DNA from: Sphaerisporangium album
GTDB lineage: Bacteria > Actinomycetota > Actinomycetes > Streptosporangiales > Streptosporangiaceae
Reading direction: 5' to 3'
Assembly: GCF_003323745.1 (NCBI RefSeq)
Contig: NZ_QOIL01000011.1
Span: forward strand, 208,476 to 272,475
DNA: 64,000 bases
Shown here: positions 34,230-43,123 of the stretch, piece by piece
Layout: the number at the start of each line of letters is the position of its first letter
How positions within the stretch are numbered: position 1 is the first letter of the stretch
Notes under the pieces: generated by a model
The model's database searches: none
Seen by the model: only the letters and a program-made list of their open reading frames with translations
Told to the model about the DNA's origin: nothing
Made by a program: the position numbers and the translations under genes

Positions 34230-34254
34230 CCGCTGAAAGTCTGACGGTCAGCGG
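34230..34254. terminator. Bidirectional hairpin
   Basis: CCGCTGA (34230-34236) and TCAGCGG (34248-34254), perfect 7-bp arms, between the DUF6461 gene and the convergent ROK gene, whose stop it overlaps. Confidence 0.45.
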
Positions 34255-35444
34255 GCGAGGGCTTCGAGGGGGCTGGAGAGCACCTTGGAGAAGGCGAGTT
34301 CGGCGGCGCCGATCAGGGTGCTGTCGTCGCCGAGGCCCGAGGTGCGGAGGTGTACTTCGCGGGAGATGACCAGGGCGTTGGAGGTGACGCGGTGGTGGAC
34401 CTCCGGGGCCGCGCTCGGGTAGACCTCGCGGAGCATGCCGCCGAAGATGACGACGCCGGGGTTGAACAGGTTGATCAGGTTGGCGACGCCGATGCCGAGC
34501 CAGTCGCCGATGCGGCGCAGGGCGTCGCGGGCCGGTTCGTCGCCGCGCGCGGCCGCGTCCACCACGGCGCGCACGCCCTCGCGGCCGGACAGCTCCGAGG
34601 TGCGGCCTGCCATGTCGATCAGGGCCTGCTCGCCGACCTCCGCTTCCAGGCAGCCGCGCGAGCCGCACCCGCAGGCCCGCCCGTCGTACGGGTTGACGAT
34701 CATGTGGCCGAGTTCGCAGCCGTACCCGCGGTCGCCGTCGAGCAGCTTGCCGCCGACGATGATGCCGCCGCCCACGCCGACGTCCCCGTGCAGGTAGACG
34801 AGGTTCTGAAAGCCGACGCCCGCCCCGCGCTGGTGTTCGGCGAGCGCGCCGAGGTGGGCCTCGTTGCCGACCGCCACCGGCAGCCCGAGCCCCAGCCGGT
34901 CGCTGAGCTCGGTGCCGAACGCCTGGTCCACCCACCCCATGTTCGGCCCGAAACGCACCATTCCATCCCCGGGGCGGATCATGCCGCAGTACGCCGCCCC
35001 CACCCCGACGCACACCGAGTCCGGACGCGCGTCGCGGTGCAGGAGGCGGGCGAAGCGGGCGAGCACGCCGACCACGTCGTCCAGGTCGGCGCCGGCGCGC
35101 CGCCGCACGGCCTCCCTGCGGGCCAGGATCGTCCCGCCGAGCCCGACCCGGGCGGCGACGAGCCGGTCCACGCGGACGTCGAAGGCCAGGACGTACACGC
35201 GGTCGGACTCGGGGCGGACCACCAGCGACGGCCGGCCCGCCTTGCGGGTCTCCTTGGGGAGCTCCTCGCGGACCAGCCCGGCGGAGGTGAGCTCGGCGGT
35301 CAGCGCCATGATGGTGCTGCGGTTCAGGCCCATGCGGTCGGCCAGCACCGCGCGGGAGACGGCGCCGCCCAGGTGCACGTGCCGGAGCAGGGCGCCCAGA
35401 TTGTGCTGGCGGATCTCCTCCTGGGACCGACCGGCTTTCAGCAT
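34248..35444 (-). CDS. ROK-family transcriptional regulator
   Basis: 398 residues from ATG 35444. N-terminal winged helix (ALLRHVHLGGAVSRAVLADR, then MGLNRSTIMALTAELTSAGL). The ROK domain has VGVGGGIIVGGKLLDG and the zinc motif CGCGSRGCLEAE. Members such as NagC, Mlc and XylR repress sugar-uptake operons and are released by a sugar or phosphosugar. No sugar genes adjoin, so the regulon is not visible here. A second ROK protein lies at 49228. Confidence 0.9.
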   Translation of the reverse strand: MLKAGRSQEEIRQHNLGALLRHVHLGGAVSRAVLADRMGLNRSTIMALTAELTSAGLVREELPKETRKAGRPSLVVRPESDRVYVLAFDVRVDRLVAARVGLGGTILARREAVRRRAGADLDDVVGVLARFARLLHRDARPDSVCVGVGAAYCGMIRPGDGMVRFGPNMGWVDQAFGTELSDRLGLGLPVAVGNEAHLGALAEHQRGAGVGFQNLVYLHGDVGVGGGIIVGGKLLDGDRGYGCELGHMIVNPYDGRACGCGSRGCLEAEVGEQALIDMAGRTSELSGREGVRAVVDAAARGDEPARDALRRIGDWLGIGVANLINLFNPGVVIFGGMLREVYPSAAPEVHHRVTSNALVISREVHLRTSGLGDDSTLIGAAELAFSKVLSSPLEALAR

Positions 35445-35666
35445 CGTGGGGATCCTGATGACTCGGGAGCAGTCGGGCCGTCGCCGACGCAGTCATGATA
35501 ACCGGCTGTCAGCCCGTTTTCCCGGTTCGGAATCCGAAGAAAGGGATCATCGGAGTCGCCCGTAACCTCGGCGACACCCGGCGAACCGCGCTCCGTCGCC
35601 ACCGGTCGGGAGCGGCGTGCGGCGCGGCGCCGGGAGTCACCGGAGCGGCCGGGTCATCACGGTTCG

Positions 35667-35826
35667 GTGGAGCGGGGACCCCAGGACTTGACGGCGCGGG
35701 TCCCTGGGCTCGGCGGAGCCGTCCTCAGCGTTTGGTGGAGCGGGTCCTTAGGTGGTGGAGCGGGTCCGGGGTGTGGTGGAGCGGGCCCCGGGGTGTGGTG
35801 GAGCGGGTTCTCAGGACTTGGTGGAG
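35667..35826. repeat. Degenerate tandem repeats around the 3' end of the formate dehydrogenase gene
   Basis: At least five copies of GGTGGAGCGGG occur, each followed by a G/C-rich variable run. The rightmost copy abuts the gene's last codons and stop, and AGGACTTG also recurs (35685 and 35815). The array looks like repeated duplication of the 3' terminus. The rest of 35445-35810 holds nothing else I can assign. Confidence 0.7.
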
Positions 35827-36971
35827 TAGGAGTGGGCGCCGGCGCCCGCGAGGTGCCCTCCCTGGACGATCAGGTACTCGTCGCGGATCGGCTTGCCCTC
35901 CAGCCAGCACTCCAGGATCTCCCGCGTCCCGGCCGCGTAGCGGGTCTGGGCCGACAGGGAGGAGCCGGAGATGTGCGGGGTCATGCCGTGGTGCGGCATG
36001 GACCTCCACGGGTGGTCGGCCGGGGCGGGCTGCGGGTACCAGACGTCGCCCGCGTACCCGGCGAGCCGGCCGCTCTCCAGGGCGCGGACCACGGCGTCGC
36101 GGTCGCAGATCTTGGCCCGCGCGGTGTTGATCAGGTACGCGCCGCGCTTCATGCTCGCGATCAGCTTGTCGTCGAACATGCCCTCGGTCTCGGGGTGCAG
36201 CGGCGCGTTGATCGTCACCACGTCGCAGACCGGCACCATGTCGGCGGTGGAGGGGTGCCAGGTCAGGTTCAGCTCCTCCTCGACCTCGCGCGGCAGCCGG
36301 TGGCGGTCGGTGTAGTGCAGCCGCACGTCGAACGGCGCGAGCCGCCGCAGCACGGCCAGCCCGATGCGCCCGGCCGCGACGGTGCCGACGTCCATGCCCT
36401 CCAGGTCGTAGGACCGCGCGACGCAGTCGGCGATGTTCCAGCCGCCGTCCAGCACCCACTTGTTGGACGGCAGGTAGTTGCGCACCAGCGAGAGGATCAT
36501 CATGACCACGTGCTCGGCCACGCTGATGCTGTTGCAGTAGGTCACCTCGGCCACGGTGACGCCGTGCCGGATCGCGGCGTCCAGGTCGACGTGGTCGGAG
36601 CCGATGCCGGCGGTGATCGCCAGCTTGAGGTTGGGCGCCCGCTCGATGCGCTCGGCGGTGAGGTACGCCGGCCAGAACGGCTGGGAGATCACCACGTCGG
36701 CGTCGGCGAGTTCACGGTCGAACGCCGAGCCGTCGCCCTCCTTGTCGGAGGTGACGACCAGCGTGTGCCCGGCCGCCTCCAGGAAGGTGCGCAGGCCGAG
36801 CTCGCCGGACACGCTGCCGAGCAGCTTGCCCGGGGTGAAGTCGACGGCCGAGGGGGTCGGCAGCGTCTGGCCGCCCGGGTAGCCGTCCAGGACGGGCAGG
36901 TCGTCGCGCGCGTAGGTGGCGGGGTAGCCGTCAACCGGGTCGTCGTACAGGACGCAGAGGATCTTCGCCAT
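35811..36971 (-). CDS. fdh: NAD-dependent formate dehydrogenase (metal-free type)
   Basis: 386 residues from ATG 36971 (GGAAGG 8 nt upstream). It is a D-2-hydroxyacid dehydrogenase-fold enzyme with FDH-specific blocks: MAKILCVLYDDPVDGYPATY, ITAGIGSDHVDLDAAI, EVTYCNSISVAEHVVM, Rossmann VGTVAAGRIGLAVLRRL with YTDRHRLP (Asp for NAD specificity), and HGMTPHISGSS with the catalytic His. The ending YLIVQGGHLAGAGAHSYS is diagnostic. It oxidises formate to CO2 with NAD+ in the cytoplasm and needs no molybdenum. A LysR gene lies upstream on the same strand, 100 bp away. Confidence 0.95.
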   Translation of the reverse strand: MAKILCVLYDDPVDGYPATYARDDLPVLDGYPGGQTLPTPSAVDFTPGKLLGSVSGELGLRTFLEAAGHTLVVTSDKEGDGSAFDRELADADVVISQPFWPAYLTAERIERAPNLKLAITAGIGSDHVDLDAAIRHGVTVAEVTYCNSISVAEHVVMMILSLVRNYLPSNKWVLDGGWNIADCVARSYDLEGMDVGTVAAGRIGLAVLRRLAPFDVRLHYTDRHRLPREVEEELNLTWHPSTADMVPVCDVVTINAPLHPETEGMFDDKLIASMKRGAYLINTARAKICDRDAVVRALESGRLAGYAGDVWYPQPAPADHPWRSMPHHGMTPHISGSSLSAQTRYAAGTREILECWLEGKPIRDEYLIVQGGHLAGAGAHSYSTKS

Positions 36972-37071
36972 CGTCGTCGCCTTCCGTCCATCGGGAGCTG
37001 TTGATCTCACCTTCCGGGCGGGCCGGGACGGGGTCAAAGCGTATGTCCCTATGGGCGATAGGCGGAGTCTA

Positions 37072-37989
37072 TCAACGCAGATGGCGGCGCAGGTTCTGGT
37101 CCAGCGCGTCCCGGATGTCCAGCCCGCGGGCGACGTGCAGCATGGCCCGCACGAGCACCGGCTCGGGGGAGCGGTCGGCGGTCACCAGGCCGATCCTCGG
37201 CGGGCGCGGCGGCGGCTCCATGCGCACGACGCGCAGGCCGTCCGGGACGCCGAACATGGTGAGCCAGGCGTGCGCGATGACGCTGGACCATCGGCGGGTG
37301 GCCACGTGGGCGAACAGCGCGGACACGCTGTCGGTCTCGACCGCCGGGACGACCGCCGCGCCCACCGCCCGGAACAGGTCGTCGAGGATGCGCCGGTTGC
37401 GCATCTGCCCGCCGAGCAGGCACAGCGGCAGCGCGGCGACCTCCGTCCAGCGGGCCAGCGCGCGGCCGGCGAGCTCGCCGTCGTCCGGGGTGAGCAGCAG
37501 GTAGCGCTCCTCGTACAGCGGCAGCGCGCGGGCGTGGTCCTCCTCGTCCAGGTACGTCAGCGCGACGTCGATCTCGAAGTCGCCGAGCCGGCGGTGGATC
37601 TCGCGGGACGACAGCGAGACCAGGCCGACCCGGGCGTGCGGATGCCGCTCACAGAACGGCGCGGTGAGCAGAGAGGCGGTGGGCAGCGCGGTCGGGATCG
37701 CGCCCACGTGCAGGACCCCGGACAGGCCGGTCTGCATCTGGACGAGGTCGTCGCGCAGCGCGTCGCGGTCGGCGAGGATGCGATGGGCCCACAGCAGCAC
37801 GCGCTCGCCCTCGGCGGTGAGCCCGGCGAACCGCTGCCCGCGCCGCACCAGCGTCACGTCGAGGTCCTTCTCCAGCCTGCGGATGCCCGCGGACAGCGAC
37901 GGCTGGGAGACGTGGCACGCGGCGGCGGCCCGCGTGAAATGCCGCTCCCGTGCCAGGGCGACCAGATACTCCAACTCGCGTAAGAGCAT
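37072..37989 (-). CDS. LysR-family regulator, probably of formate dehydrogenase
   Basis: 305 residues from ATG 37989. The helix-turn-helix is MLLRELEYLVALARERHFTR followed by AAAACHVSQPSLSAGIRRLE. The rest is a LysR substrate-binding domain (LSGVLHVGAIPTALPTASLL). It is read in tandem toward the formate dehydrogenase and divergently from the ModE-like gene. By layout it should control the fdh gene in response to formate or a related C1 signal. That is inference; LysR genes upstream of fdh occur in other bacteria. Confidence 0.85.
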   Translation of the reverse strand: MLLRELEYLVALARERHFTRAAAACHVSQPSLSAGIRRLEKDLDVTLVRRGQRFAGLTAEGERVLLWAHRILADRDALRDDLVQMQTGLSGVLHVGAIPTALPTASLLTAPFCERHPHARVGLVSLSSREIHRRLGDFEIDVALTYLDEEDHARALPLYEERYLLLTPDDGELAGRALARWTEVAALPLCLLGGQMRNRRILDDLFRAVGAAVVPAVETDSVSALFAHVATRRWSSVIAHAWLTMFGVPDGLRVVRMEPPPRPPRIGLVTADRSPEPVLVRAMLHVARGLDIRDALDQNLRRHLR

Positions 37990-38200
37990 GCCGTAGCGTA
38001 CGCGAATCCGGGTTCACCCGGCGATGCCCCGTCGCGTGACCCGCGGGTGACGGCGACGGGTCCGGGCATGATCGTGGGCGGCGACGCGCGGGCCACCCGA
38101 GGAGGTCTCGTGGATGCCAGAGGGAGGCCATGTATAACGCCGCTGTTGCGATGGGATCCGCCTCTTGTAGCTGGAATGTGCGAAGGTATGGTGATTGCTT

Positions 38201-38611
38201 GTGACGACGTTCCGGATCAGCGAGGCCGCCGCGCTGCTCGGGGTCAGCTCCGATACCGTCCGCCGCTGGGTGGACTCCGGCAGGCTGGCGGCCGAGCGCG
38301 ACGAGAACGGCCACCGGCGCGTCGGCGGTGCCGACCTCGCCGCGTTCGCGCGGTCCCAGATCGAGGCCGGGGACGGTTCGGGGCTGTCCTCGGCGCGCAA
38401 CCGCTTCCGCGGGATCGTCACCGAGGTGATCCGGGACGCGGTGATGGCGCAGGTCGAGATCGCCGCGGGGTCGTACCGCGTGGTGTCGCTGATGAGCCGC
38501 CAGGCCGCCGACGAGCTGGGCCTCCAGCCCGGCGTGGTGGCGGTCGCCGTCATCAAGTCGACCAACGTCGTCGTGGAGATCCCCGACCACACCCGCATGG
38601 TGAACCAGTAA
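38201..38611 (+). CDS. ModE-like regulator: MerR-type helix-turn-helix plus Mop/TOBE domain
   Basis: 136 residues from GTG 38201 (TTG 38195 possible). Residues 1-55 are an excisionase/MerR-like helix-turn-helix (FRISEAAALLGVSSDTVRRW, DENGHRRVGGADLAAFARSQ). Residues 65-136 are a single Mop domain (SSARNRFRGIVTEVIRDAVM, then VVAVIKSTNVVVEIP-like text) that binds molybdate. It precedes modA by 10 bp, in the same operon, and presumably senses molybdate to control it. This architecture is the actinobacterial alternative to classical ModE. Confidence 0.85.
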   Translation: MTTFRISEAAALLGVSSDTVRRWVDSGRLAAERDENGHRRVGGADLAAFARSQIEAGDGSGLSSARNRFRGIVTEVIRDAVMAQVEIAAGSYRVVSLMSRQAADELGLQPGVVAVAVIKSTNVVVEIPDHTRMVNQ

Positions 38612-38621
38612 GGAGCCCTTG

Positions 38622-39434
38622 GTGTTCAGGCGTCTATCCCGGTGGGCGGTCGCCGCCCCCGTCGTCCTCGCGCTCGCCACAGGCCTGTCCGGCTGCGGAT
38701 CCGGGGAACCGGCCGCGACCGCGTCCTCCCCCACGTCCGCCTCAACGACCGCTCCCGCCGAGGCCACGACGCTGAACGTGTTCGCCGCCGCCTCGCTCAC
38801 CGGGACGTTCACCGAGCTCGGCAAGGCCTTCGAGGCCGCCCACCCGGGCGCCTCGGTGAGGTTCAACTTCGGGTCCAGCGCGACGCTCGCGCAGCAGATC
38901 ACCCAGGGCGCGCCCGCGGACGTCTTCGCCGCCGCCAGCCCGGCAACGATGAAGACCGTCACGGACGCCTCGCTGGCCGCCTCGCCGGTCACGTTCGTAC
39001 GCAACAAGCTGGAGATCGCCGTCCCGCCGGACAACCCGGCCAAGGTGGACGCGCTGTCCGACCTCGCCGACCCGAAGGTCAAGGTCGCGCTGTGCGCCGC
39101 GCAGGTGCCGTGCGGCGCCGCCGCCGTCAAGGCGCTCGACGCCGCCGGGGTGACGGTCAAGCCGGTCACGCTGGAGCAGGACGTCAAGGCCACGCTCACC
39201 AAGGTGCAGCTCGGCGAGGTGGACGCCGCCCTGGTGTACAAGACGGACGTCCTCGCCTCGCAGGGCAAGGTGACGGGCATCGCCTTCCCCGAGGCCGACA
39301 AGGCCGTCAACGACTACCCGATCGCCCCGCTGTCCAACGCCTCCGCGCCCGGCCTGGCCCAGCAGTTCGTCGACCTGGTGCTGTCCCAGCAGGGCAGGGA
39401 CGTGCTGGGCAAGGCGGGCTTCGAGACCCCCTGA
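38622..39434 (+). CDS. modA: Molybdate-binding lipoprotein ModA
   Basis: 270 residues from GTG 38622, with AAGGAG 6 nt upstream. A lipoprotein signal peptide ends in the lipobox LSGC, followed by a Ser/Thr/Ala-rich linker. The binding protein starts at TLNVFAAASLTGTFTELGKA, with FNFGSSATLAQQITQGAPAD contributing oxyanion ligands, and ends ALVYKTDV... VVDLVLSQQG-like text. It captures molybdate outside the membrane for ModBC. Two cysteines (VALCAAQVPCGA) may form a disulphide, common in actinobacterial ModA. Confidence 0.95.
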   Translation: MFRRLSRWAVAAPVVLALATGLSGCGSGEPAATASSPTSASTTAPAEATTLNVFAAASLTGTFTELGKAFEAAHPGASVRFNFGSSATLAQQITQGAPADVFAAASPATMKTVTDASLAASPVTFVRNKLEIAVPPDNPAKVDALSDLADPKVKVALCAAQVPCGAAAVKALDAAGVTVKPVTLEQDVKATLTKVQLGEVDAALVYKTDVLASQGKVTGIAFPEADKAVNDYPIAPLSNASAPGLAQQFVDLVLSQQGRDVLGKAGFETP

Positions 39435-39626
39435 TCCCGTGACCCGCGCCACGCCTTCCGTCCGGTCCCGCACGCGGCCTCGTCCGGGGTGTCGCGTGGC
39501 TTCCCTCGTGTCGTCCACCGGCCGGCGTCCCGCGCAGCGTCGTCCGGATATCTCATGACTTCTCCAGTTTCATCCTCCGGCCACGCCAGGATGCGGCCTC
39601 GCCGTGGCGCGGCCGGAGGCGACCGC

Positions 39627-40409
39627 GTGATGGGCCGCCCGCCCTGGCCGCTCCTGATACCCGCCGTGATCGGCATGGCCTTCCTGGTGCTGCCGCTGGC
39701 CGGGCTGCTGGTACGCGCGCCGTGGTCCACGTTGCCGTCCCGGCTGGCGGGGGCACAGGTGCTGGAGGCACTGCGGCTGTCGCTGGTCACCGCGACCGTC
39801 GCCACGGCCGTGTGCCTGCTGCTGGGCGTGCCGCTCGCGTGGCTGCTCGCCCGCGTGAGCTTCCCCGGGCGGCGCGTCGTACGGGCGCTCATCACCGTCC
39901 CCCTCGTGCTGCCGCCCGTCGTCGGGGGAGTGGCGCTGCTGCTGGTGCTCGGCCGGCGCGGGCTGGTCGGCCAGTGGCTGGACGCCACCTTCGGCGTCTC
40001 GCTGCCCTTCACCACGGCGGGCGTCGTCGTGGCCGAGGCGTTCGTCGCGATGCCGTTCCTGGTCATCAGCGTCGAGGGGGCGCTGCGGGGCGCCGACCCG
40101 CGCTTCGAGGAGGCCGCCGCCACGCTGGGCGCCTCGCGCTGGACGGTGTTCCACCGCGTCACGCTGCCCCTGGTCGCGCCCGGGGTCGTCGCCGGGGCCG
40201 TCCTGTGCTGGGCGCGCGCCCTGGGGGAGTTCGGCGCGACGATCACCTTCGCCGGCAACTTCCCCGGACGCACCCAGACCATGCCGCTGGCCGTCTACCT
40301 TGCCCTGGAAACCGACCCCGAGTCCGCCATCGTCCTCAGCCTGGTCCTCCTCGTCGTCTCGGTCGCCATCCTCGCCGCCCTGCGCGACAGGTGGGTGACG
40401 TCCCCATGA
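39627..40409 (+). CDS. modB: Molybdate ABC transporter permease ModB
   Basis: 260 residues from GTG 39627, chosen because GGAGG lies 7 nt upstream and the resulting length is typical; upstream in-frame starts (39555, 39489) lack such a site. Five to six membrane segments. The EAA loop reads EEAAATLGASRWTVFHRVTL, where the ATPase docks. The C-terminal GEFGATITFAGNFPGRTQTM is characteristic of ModB/CysT-type permeases. Gaps of about 190 bp to modA and 157 bp to modC contain no recognisable gene. Confidence 0.9.
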   Translation: MMGRPPWPLLIPAVIGMAFLVLPLAGLLVRAPWSTLPSRLAGAQVLEALRLSLVTATVATAVCLLLGVPLAWLLARVSFPGRRVVRALITVPLVLPPVVGGVALLLVLGRRGLVGQWLDATFGVSLPFTTAGVVVAEAFVAMPFLVISVEGALRGADPRFEEAAATLGASRWTVFHRVTLPLVAPGVVAGAVLCWARALGEFGATITFAGNFPGRTQTMPLAVYLALETDPESAIVLSLVLLVVSVAILAALRDRWVTSP

Positions 40410-40566
40410 GCCGGCCCGCCCCGTCCGCCCGGCCAGTGCGACCGCGCATCCGTACACCCGCGCGGTCCGCCGCCGGGCACGCCGGATCAGGCGTCCGCCC
40501 GCCGACCTGGCCCGTGCCGCGAGATGGTGGGGCGCACGTCGGTCCCGCCCGGCCGAGGGCGCTGCG

Positions 40567-41628
40567 ATGAGCGGCTCCGGCGCCGCTGACGGTGGTGGGC
40601 TGCGGGCGCGGCTCGTCGTCACGCGGGCCGCGTTCGTCCTGGACATCGAGTTGGAGGTCGCGCCGGGGGAGGTGCTGGCGCTGCTCGGGCCCAACGGCGC
40701 CGGGAAGACCACCGCGCTGCGGGCGCTGGCCGGGCTGGCCGCCCTGTCGGAGGGGGGCCGCATCGGCCTCGACGGCCGTCCCCTGCACGACCTGCCGGCC
40801 GAGCTCCGCCCCATCGGCATGGTCTTCCAGGACTACCTGCTGTTCCCGCACCTGTCCGCCCTCGACAACGTGGCCTTCGGGCCGCGCTGCCACGGCGCGT
40901 CCAAGGCCGAGGCCCGCCGCACCGCCGCGGCCCTGCTGGAGCGGGTCGGCCTGTCCGCGCACGCCTCCGCACGTCCCGGCACCCTGTCGGGCGGTCAGGC
41001 GCAGCGCGTCGCCCTGGCCCGCGCCCTGGCCGTCGGGCCGCGGCTGCTCCTGCTGGACGAGCCGCTCGCGGCCCTCGACGCGCACACCCGCCTGGAGATC
41101 CGCTCACAACTGCGCCGCCACCTGGACGACTTCGACGGCGCCGCCGTGCTCGTCACCCACGACCCGCTGGACGCGATGGTGCTCGCCGACCGGCTCGTGG
41201 TCGTCGAGGACGGCGCGATCGTCCAGACCGGCCCGCCCGCCGAGGTCGCCCGCCGTCCCCGCACCGACTACGTCGCCCGCCTGGTCGGCCTCAACCTGTA
41301 CCGGGGCACCGCCTCCGACCGCCGGGTCGAGGTGGGCGGTATGTCCTTCAGCGTCGTCGAGCATCTTCAGGGCCCGGCGTTCGTCGCGTTCTCACCGGCC
41401 GCCGTCGCCCTCTACCGGGCCCGTCCGGACGGCACCCCGCGCAACCTCTGGCAGGCCCGCATCGAGGGCATCGAACGGCACGGCGACAACGTCCGCGTCC
41501 ACCTCGAAGGCCCCATCACCGCCTTCGCCGACATCACCCCCGCCGCCGTGGCGGACCTGGACCTCACCCCCGGCCAGGCCATCTGGGCCTCGGTCAAAGC
41601 CACCGAAACCCACGCCTATCCGGCATGA
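40567..41628 (+). CDS. modC: Molybdate ABC transporter ATP-binding protein ModC
   Basis: 353 residues from ATG 40567. Walker A GPNGAGKTT, Q-loop VFQDYLLFPHLS, signature LSGGQAQRVALARALA, Walker B LLLLDEPLAALD and the switch His in LVTHD are all intact. The C-terminal part from about residue 270 is a TOBE/Mop-like regulatory domain (LWQARIEGIERHGDNVRVHL). It powers ModB to import molybdate, needed for molybdopterin enzymes. The adjacent formate dehydrogenase is not one of these. Confidence 0.95.
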   Translation: MSGSGAADGGGLRARLVVTRAAFVLDIELEVAPGEVLALLGPNGAGKTTALRALAGLAALSEGGRIGLDGRPLHDLPAELRPIGMVFQDYLLFPHLSALDNVAFGPRCHGASKAEARRTAAALLERVGLSAHASARPGTLSGGQAQRVALARALAVGPRLLLLDEPLAALDAHTRLEIRSQLRRHLDDFDGAAVLVTHDPLDAMVLADRLVVVEDGAIVQTGPPAEVARRPRTDYVARLVGLNLYRGTASDRRVEVGGMSFSVVEHLQGPAFVAFSPAAVALYRARPDGTPRNLWQARIEGIERHGDNVRVHLEGPITAFADITPAAVADLDLTPGQAIWASVKATETHAYPA

Positions 41629-41724
41629 CTCGCTTAGCGTTCGATGGAAGGGCCTCGACGACAGAGCGCGAAGTGCGTTGATCAAGGCCGGTATCGTCGA
41701 CCACTGAGGAAGGCCGAAATAAGA

Positions 41725-42084
41725 ATGGAGTACGAGGAGGCCGAGGAGGGCATTCCTGAGAGCCTGCTGCGGGCCATGGAAGCGAACGACATCGATCTGA
41801 TCCGCGATAGCCTGGTAGCTGCGACTCTCGGGGGGGCCGATGACTGGCGCTGGGTTCAGGACAGATGCCTCGAACTGTGCGATCATCCAAACCTTTACGT
41901 GCGCGAAGTGGCCATCACCTGTCTGGGGCATCTCGCGCGCATTCATGGAACACTCGATCTCGACCGTGTAATGCCGAAACTACGTGAGCTGAAACGCGTC
42001 CCAGAGACCAGGGCCATCGTGCAGAACACCTACTCCGATATCTCCATATTCATCTATCGCGGCATTTCGAACGTGAACGGCTGA
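41725..42084 (+). CDS. Small HEAT-like helical protein
   Basis: 119 residues from ATG 41725 (GAGGAAGG about 11 nt upstream). The sequence MEYEEAEEGIPESLLRAMEA, VQDRCLELCDHPNLYVREVA, ITCLGHLARIHGTLDLDRVM reads as two or three HEAT-like helical pairs; this pattern is frequent in immunity proteins of contact-dependent toxins. The DNA is visibly richer in A/T than neighbouring genes, which suggests acquisition. No toxin gene adjoins. A strong terminator follows. Confidence 0.65.
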   Translation: MEYEEAEEGIPESLLRAMEANDIDLIRDSLVAATLGGADDWRWVQDRCLELCDHPNLYVREVAITCLGHLARIHGTLDLDRVMPKLRELKRVPETRAIVQNTYSDISIFIYRGISNVNG

Positions 42085-42096
42085 ACGGCCCCACGT

Positions 42097-42137
42097 GACC
42101 GGGACGGCGCCTCCCCGAGTGAGGTGCCGTCCCGGTC
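42097..42137. terminator. Strong bidirectional terminator
   Basis: Arms starting GACCGGGACGGC (42097) and ending GCCGTCCCGGTC (42137) pair over 17 bp with one mismatch around a 7-nt loop, between two convergent genes. Confidence 0.8.
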
Positions 42138-42201
42138 TCGTCGAAACGCCCTCGCGTGTCCGTGCGGCGTGCGGTGGCGGGTTGCCGGGCAGGCCGGGCG
42201 A

Positions 42202-42957
42202 TCAGGAAACGGTGCCGTCGGGCAGGGTCCAGGTCGCCGTGAATTCGGGGCAGGCCGAGCCCGGGGAGGTCTGGAGCTGGAATTCGGCGGAGTATTCGGT
42301 GACCCTCCACTTCCGGCTGCTCGGGTCGAAGGCGGCCGCGCGGGGTTCGAACGTGAAACTCCACGTCATCTCGGCGCTGACGTCGGCGCCGCCGCACTGG
42401 AACTGCACGCCGACCGGAGTGCCGGAGCCGGACCACGTCGTCGCGGCCGGGTCGTCGCCCCTGGAAAGCACCGCCGCGCCGTCCACCCACGTCTGCGACA
42501 GGCACGGCTCGCCGGTCTCGCACGGCGAGAGCGACGCCGAGATGGTCGTGAAGTCCTCGCAGGCCCAGTTGTCGAAGTCCGACCGGCAGTTCGCCTGCTG
42601 GAGGGGAACGCTCAGCGGGTCCTTCGGGAGGGCGGCGTCGAGCACGCTCGTCCGGGTCAGCGTCAGCCCGTCCCGGAAGATCTCGGTGACGTCCTTCACG
42701 GACGTGCCGGACTGTTTCTCCAGTTCCGCGATGGCCTTCTTCGCGGCGTCCCGCTCGTCGCGGAGCTGGTCTGTCTCTTTGCTGACGGTGCTCACCCTGC
42801 TCTGCAGCGACGCCAGCCGGCTCTCCTGCGCGCGCGCCGCGTCGCGCAGCTCGGTTATCTTCATCCCCGCGATCACCCCGCCGACGGCCGCCGACGTGAA
42901 CGTGAGCAGGAACAGGACGGCGAAGACGCGGACACGGCCCGGCCGGGCTTGGCGCAC
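42202..42957 (-). CDS. Membrane-anchored coiled-coil protein with Cys-rich outer domain
   Basis: 251 residues from GTG 42957. A basic start and one membrane helix (about residues 10-31, VFAVLFLLTFTSAAVGGVIA) are followed by a coiled coil (about 35-85; ITELRDAARAQESRLASLQS, QLRDERDAAKKAIAELEKQ). An extracellular beta-rich domain with six cysteines completes it. The orientation should be N-in with the domain outside. No family was recognised; the layout suits a cell-surface sensor or wall-associated factor. It is followed convergently by the terminator at 42097. Confidence 0.65.
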   Translation of the reverse strand: MRQARPGRVRVFAVLFLLTFTSAAVGGVIAGMKITELRDAARAQESRLASLQSRVSTVSKETDQLRDERDAAKKAIAELEKQSGTSVKDVTEIFRDGLTLTRTSVLDAALPKDPLSVPLQQANCRSDFDNWACEDFTTISASLSPCETGEPCLSQTWVDGAAVLSRGDDPAATTWSGSGTPVGVQFQCGGADVSAEMTWSFTFEPRAAAFDPSSRKWRVTEYSAEFQLQTSPGSACPEFTATWTLPDGTVS

Positions 42958-43123
42958 TGGATCGGCCCCCCTAGCTGCACAACGGCCAGATGACTATTGG
43001 TCCTATGAGGGAAACCACGGGCAGCGCAATCATCACACGCATGCCCTCGCCATGGCAGTCCCTCCACCTGACCGTGTCCCGGCCTCGTGCCCGCTGATCG
43101 GTCCGGTTCTCCACCGGTCCTCG

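Noticed and set aside
38105..38150. ModE box upstream of the mod operon
   Set aside because: A TATAACGC half-site is present, but I cannot find a convincing second half.
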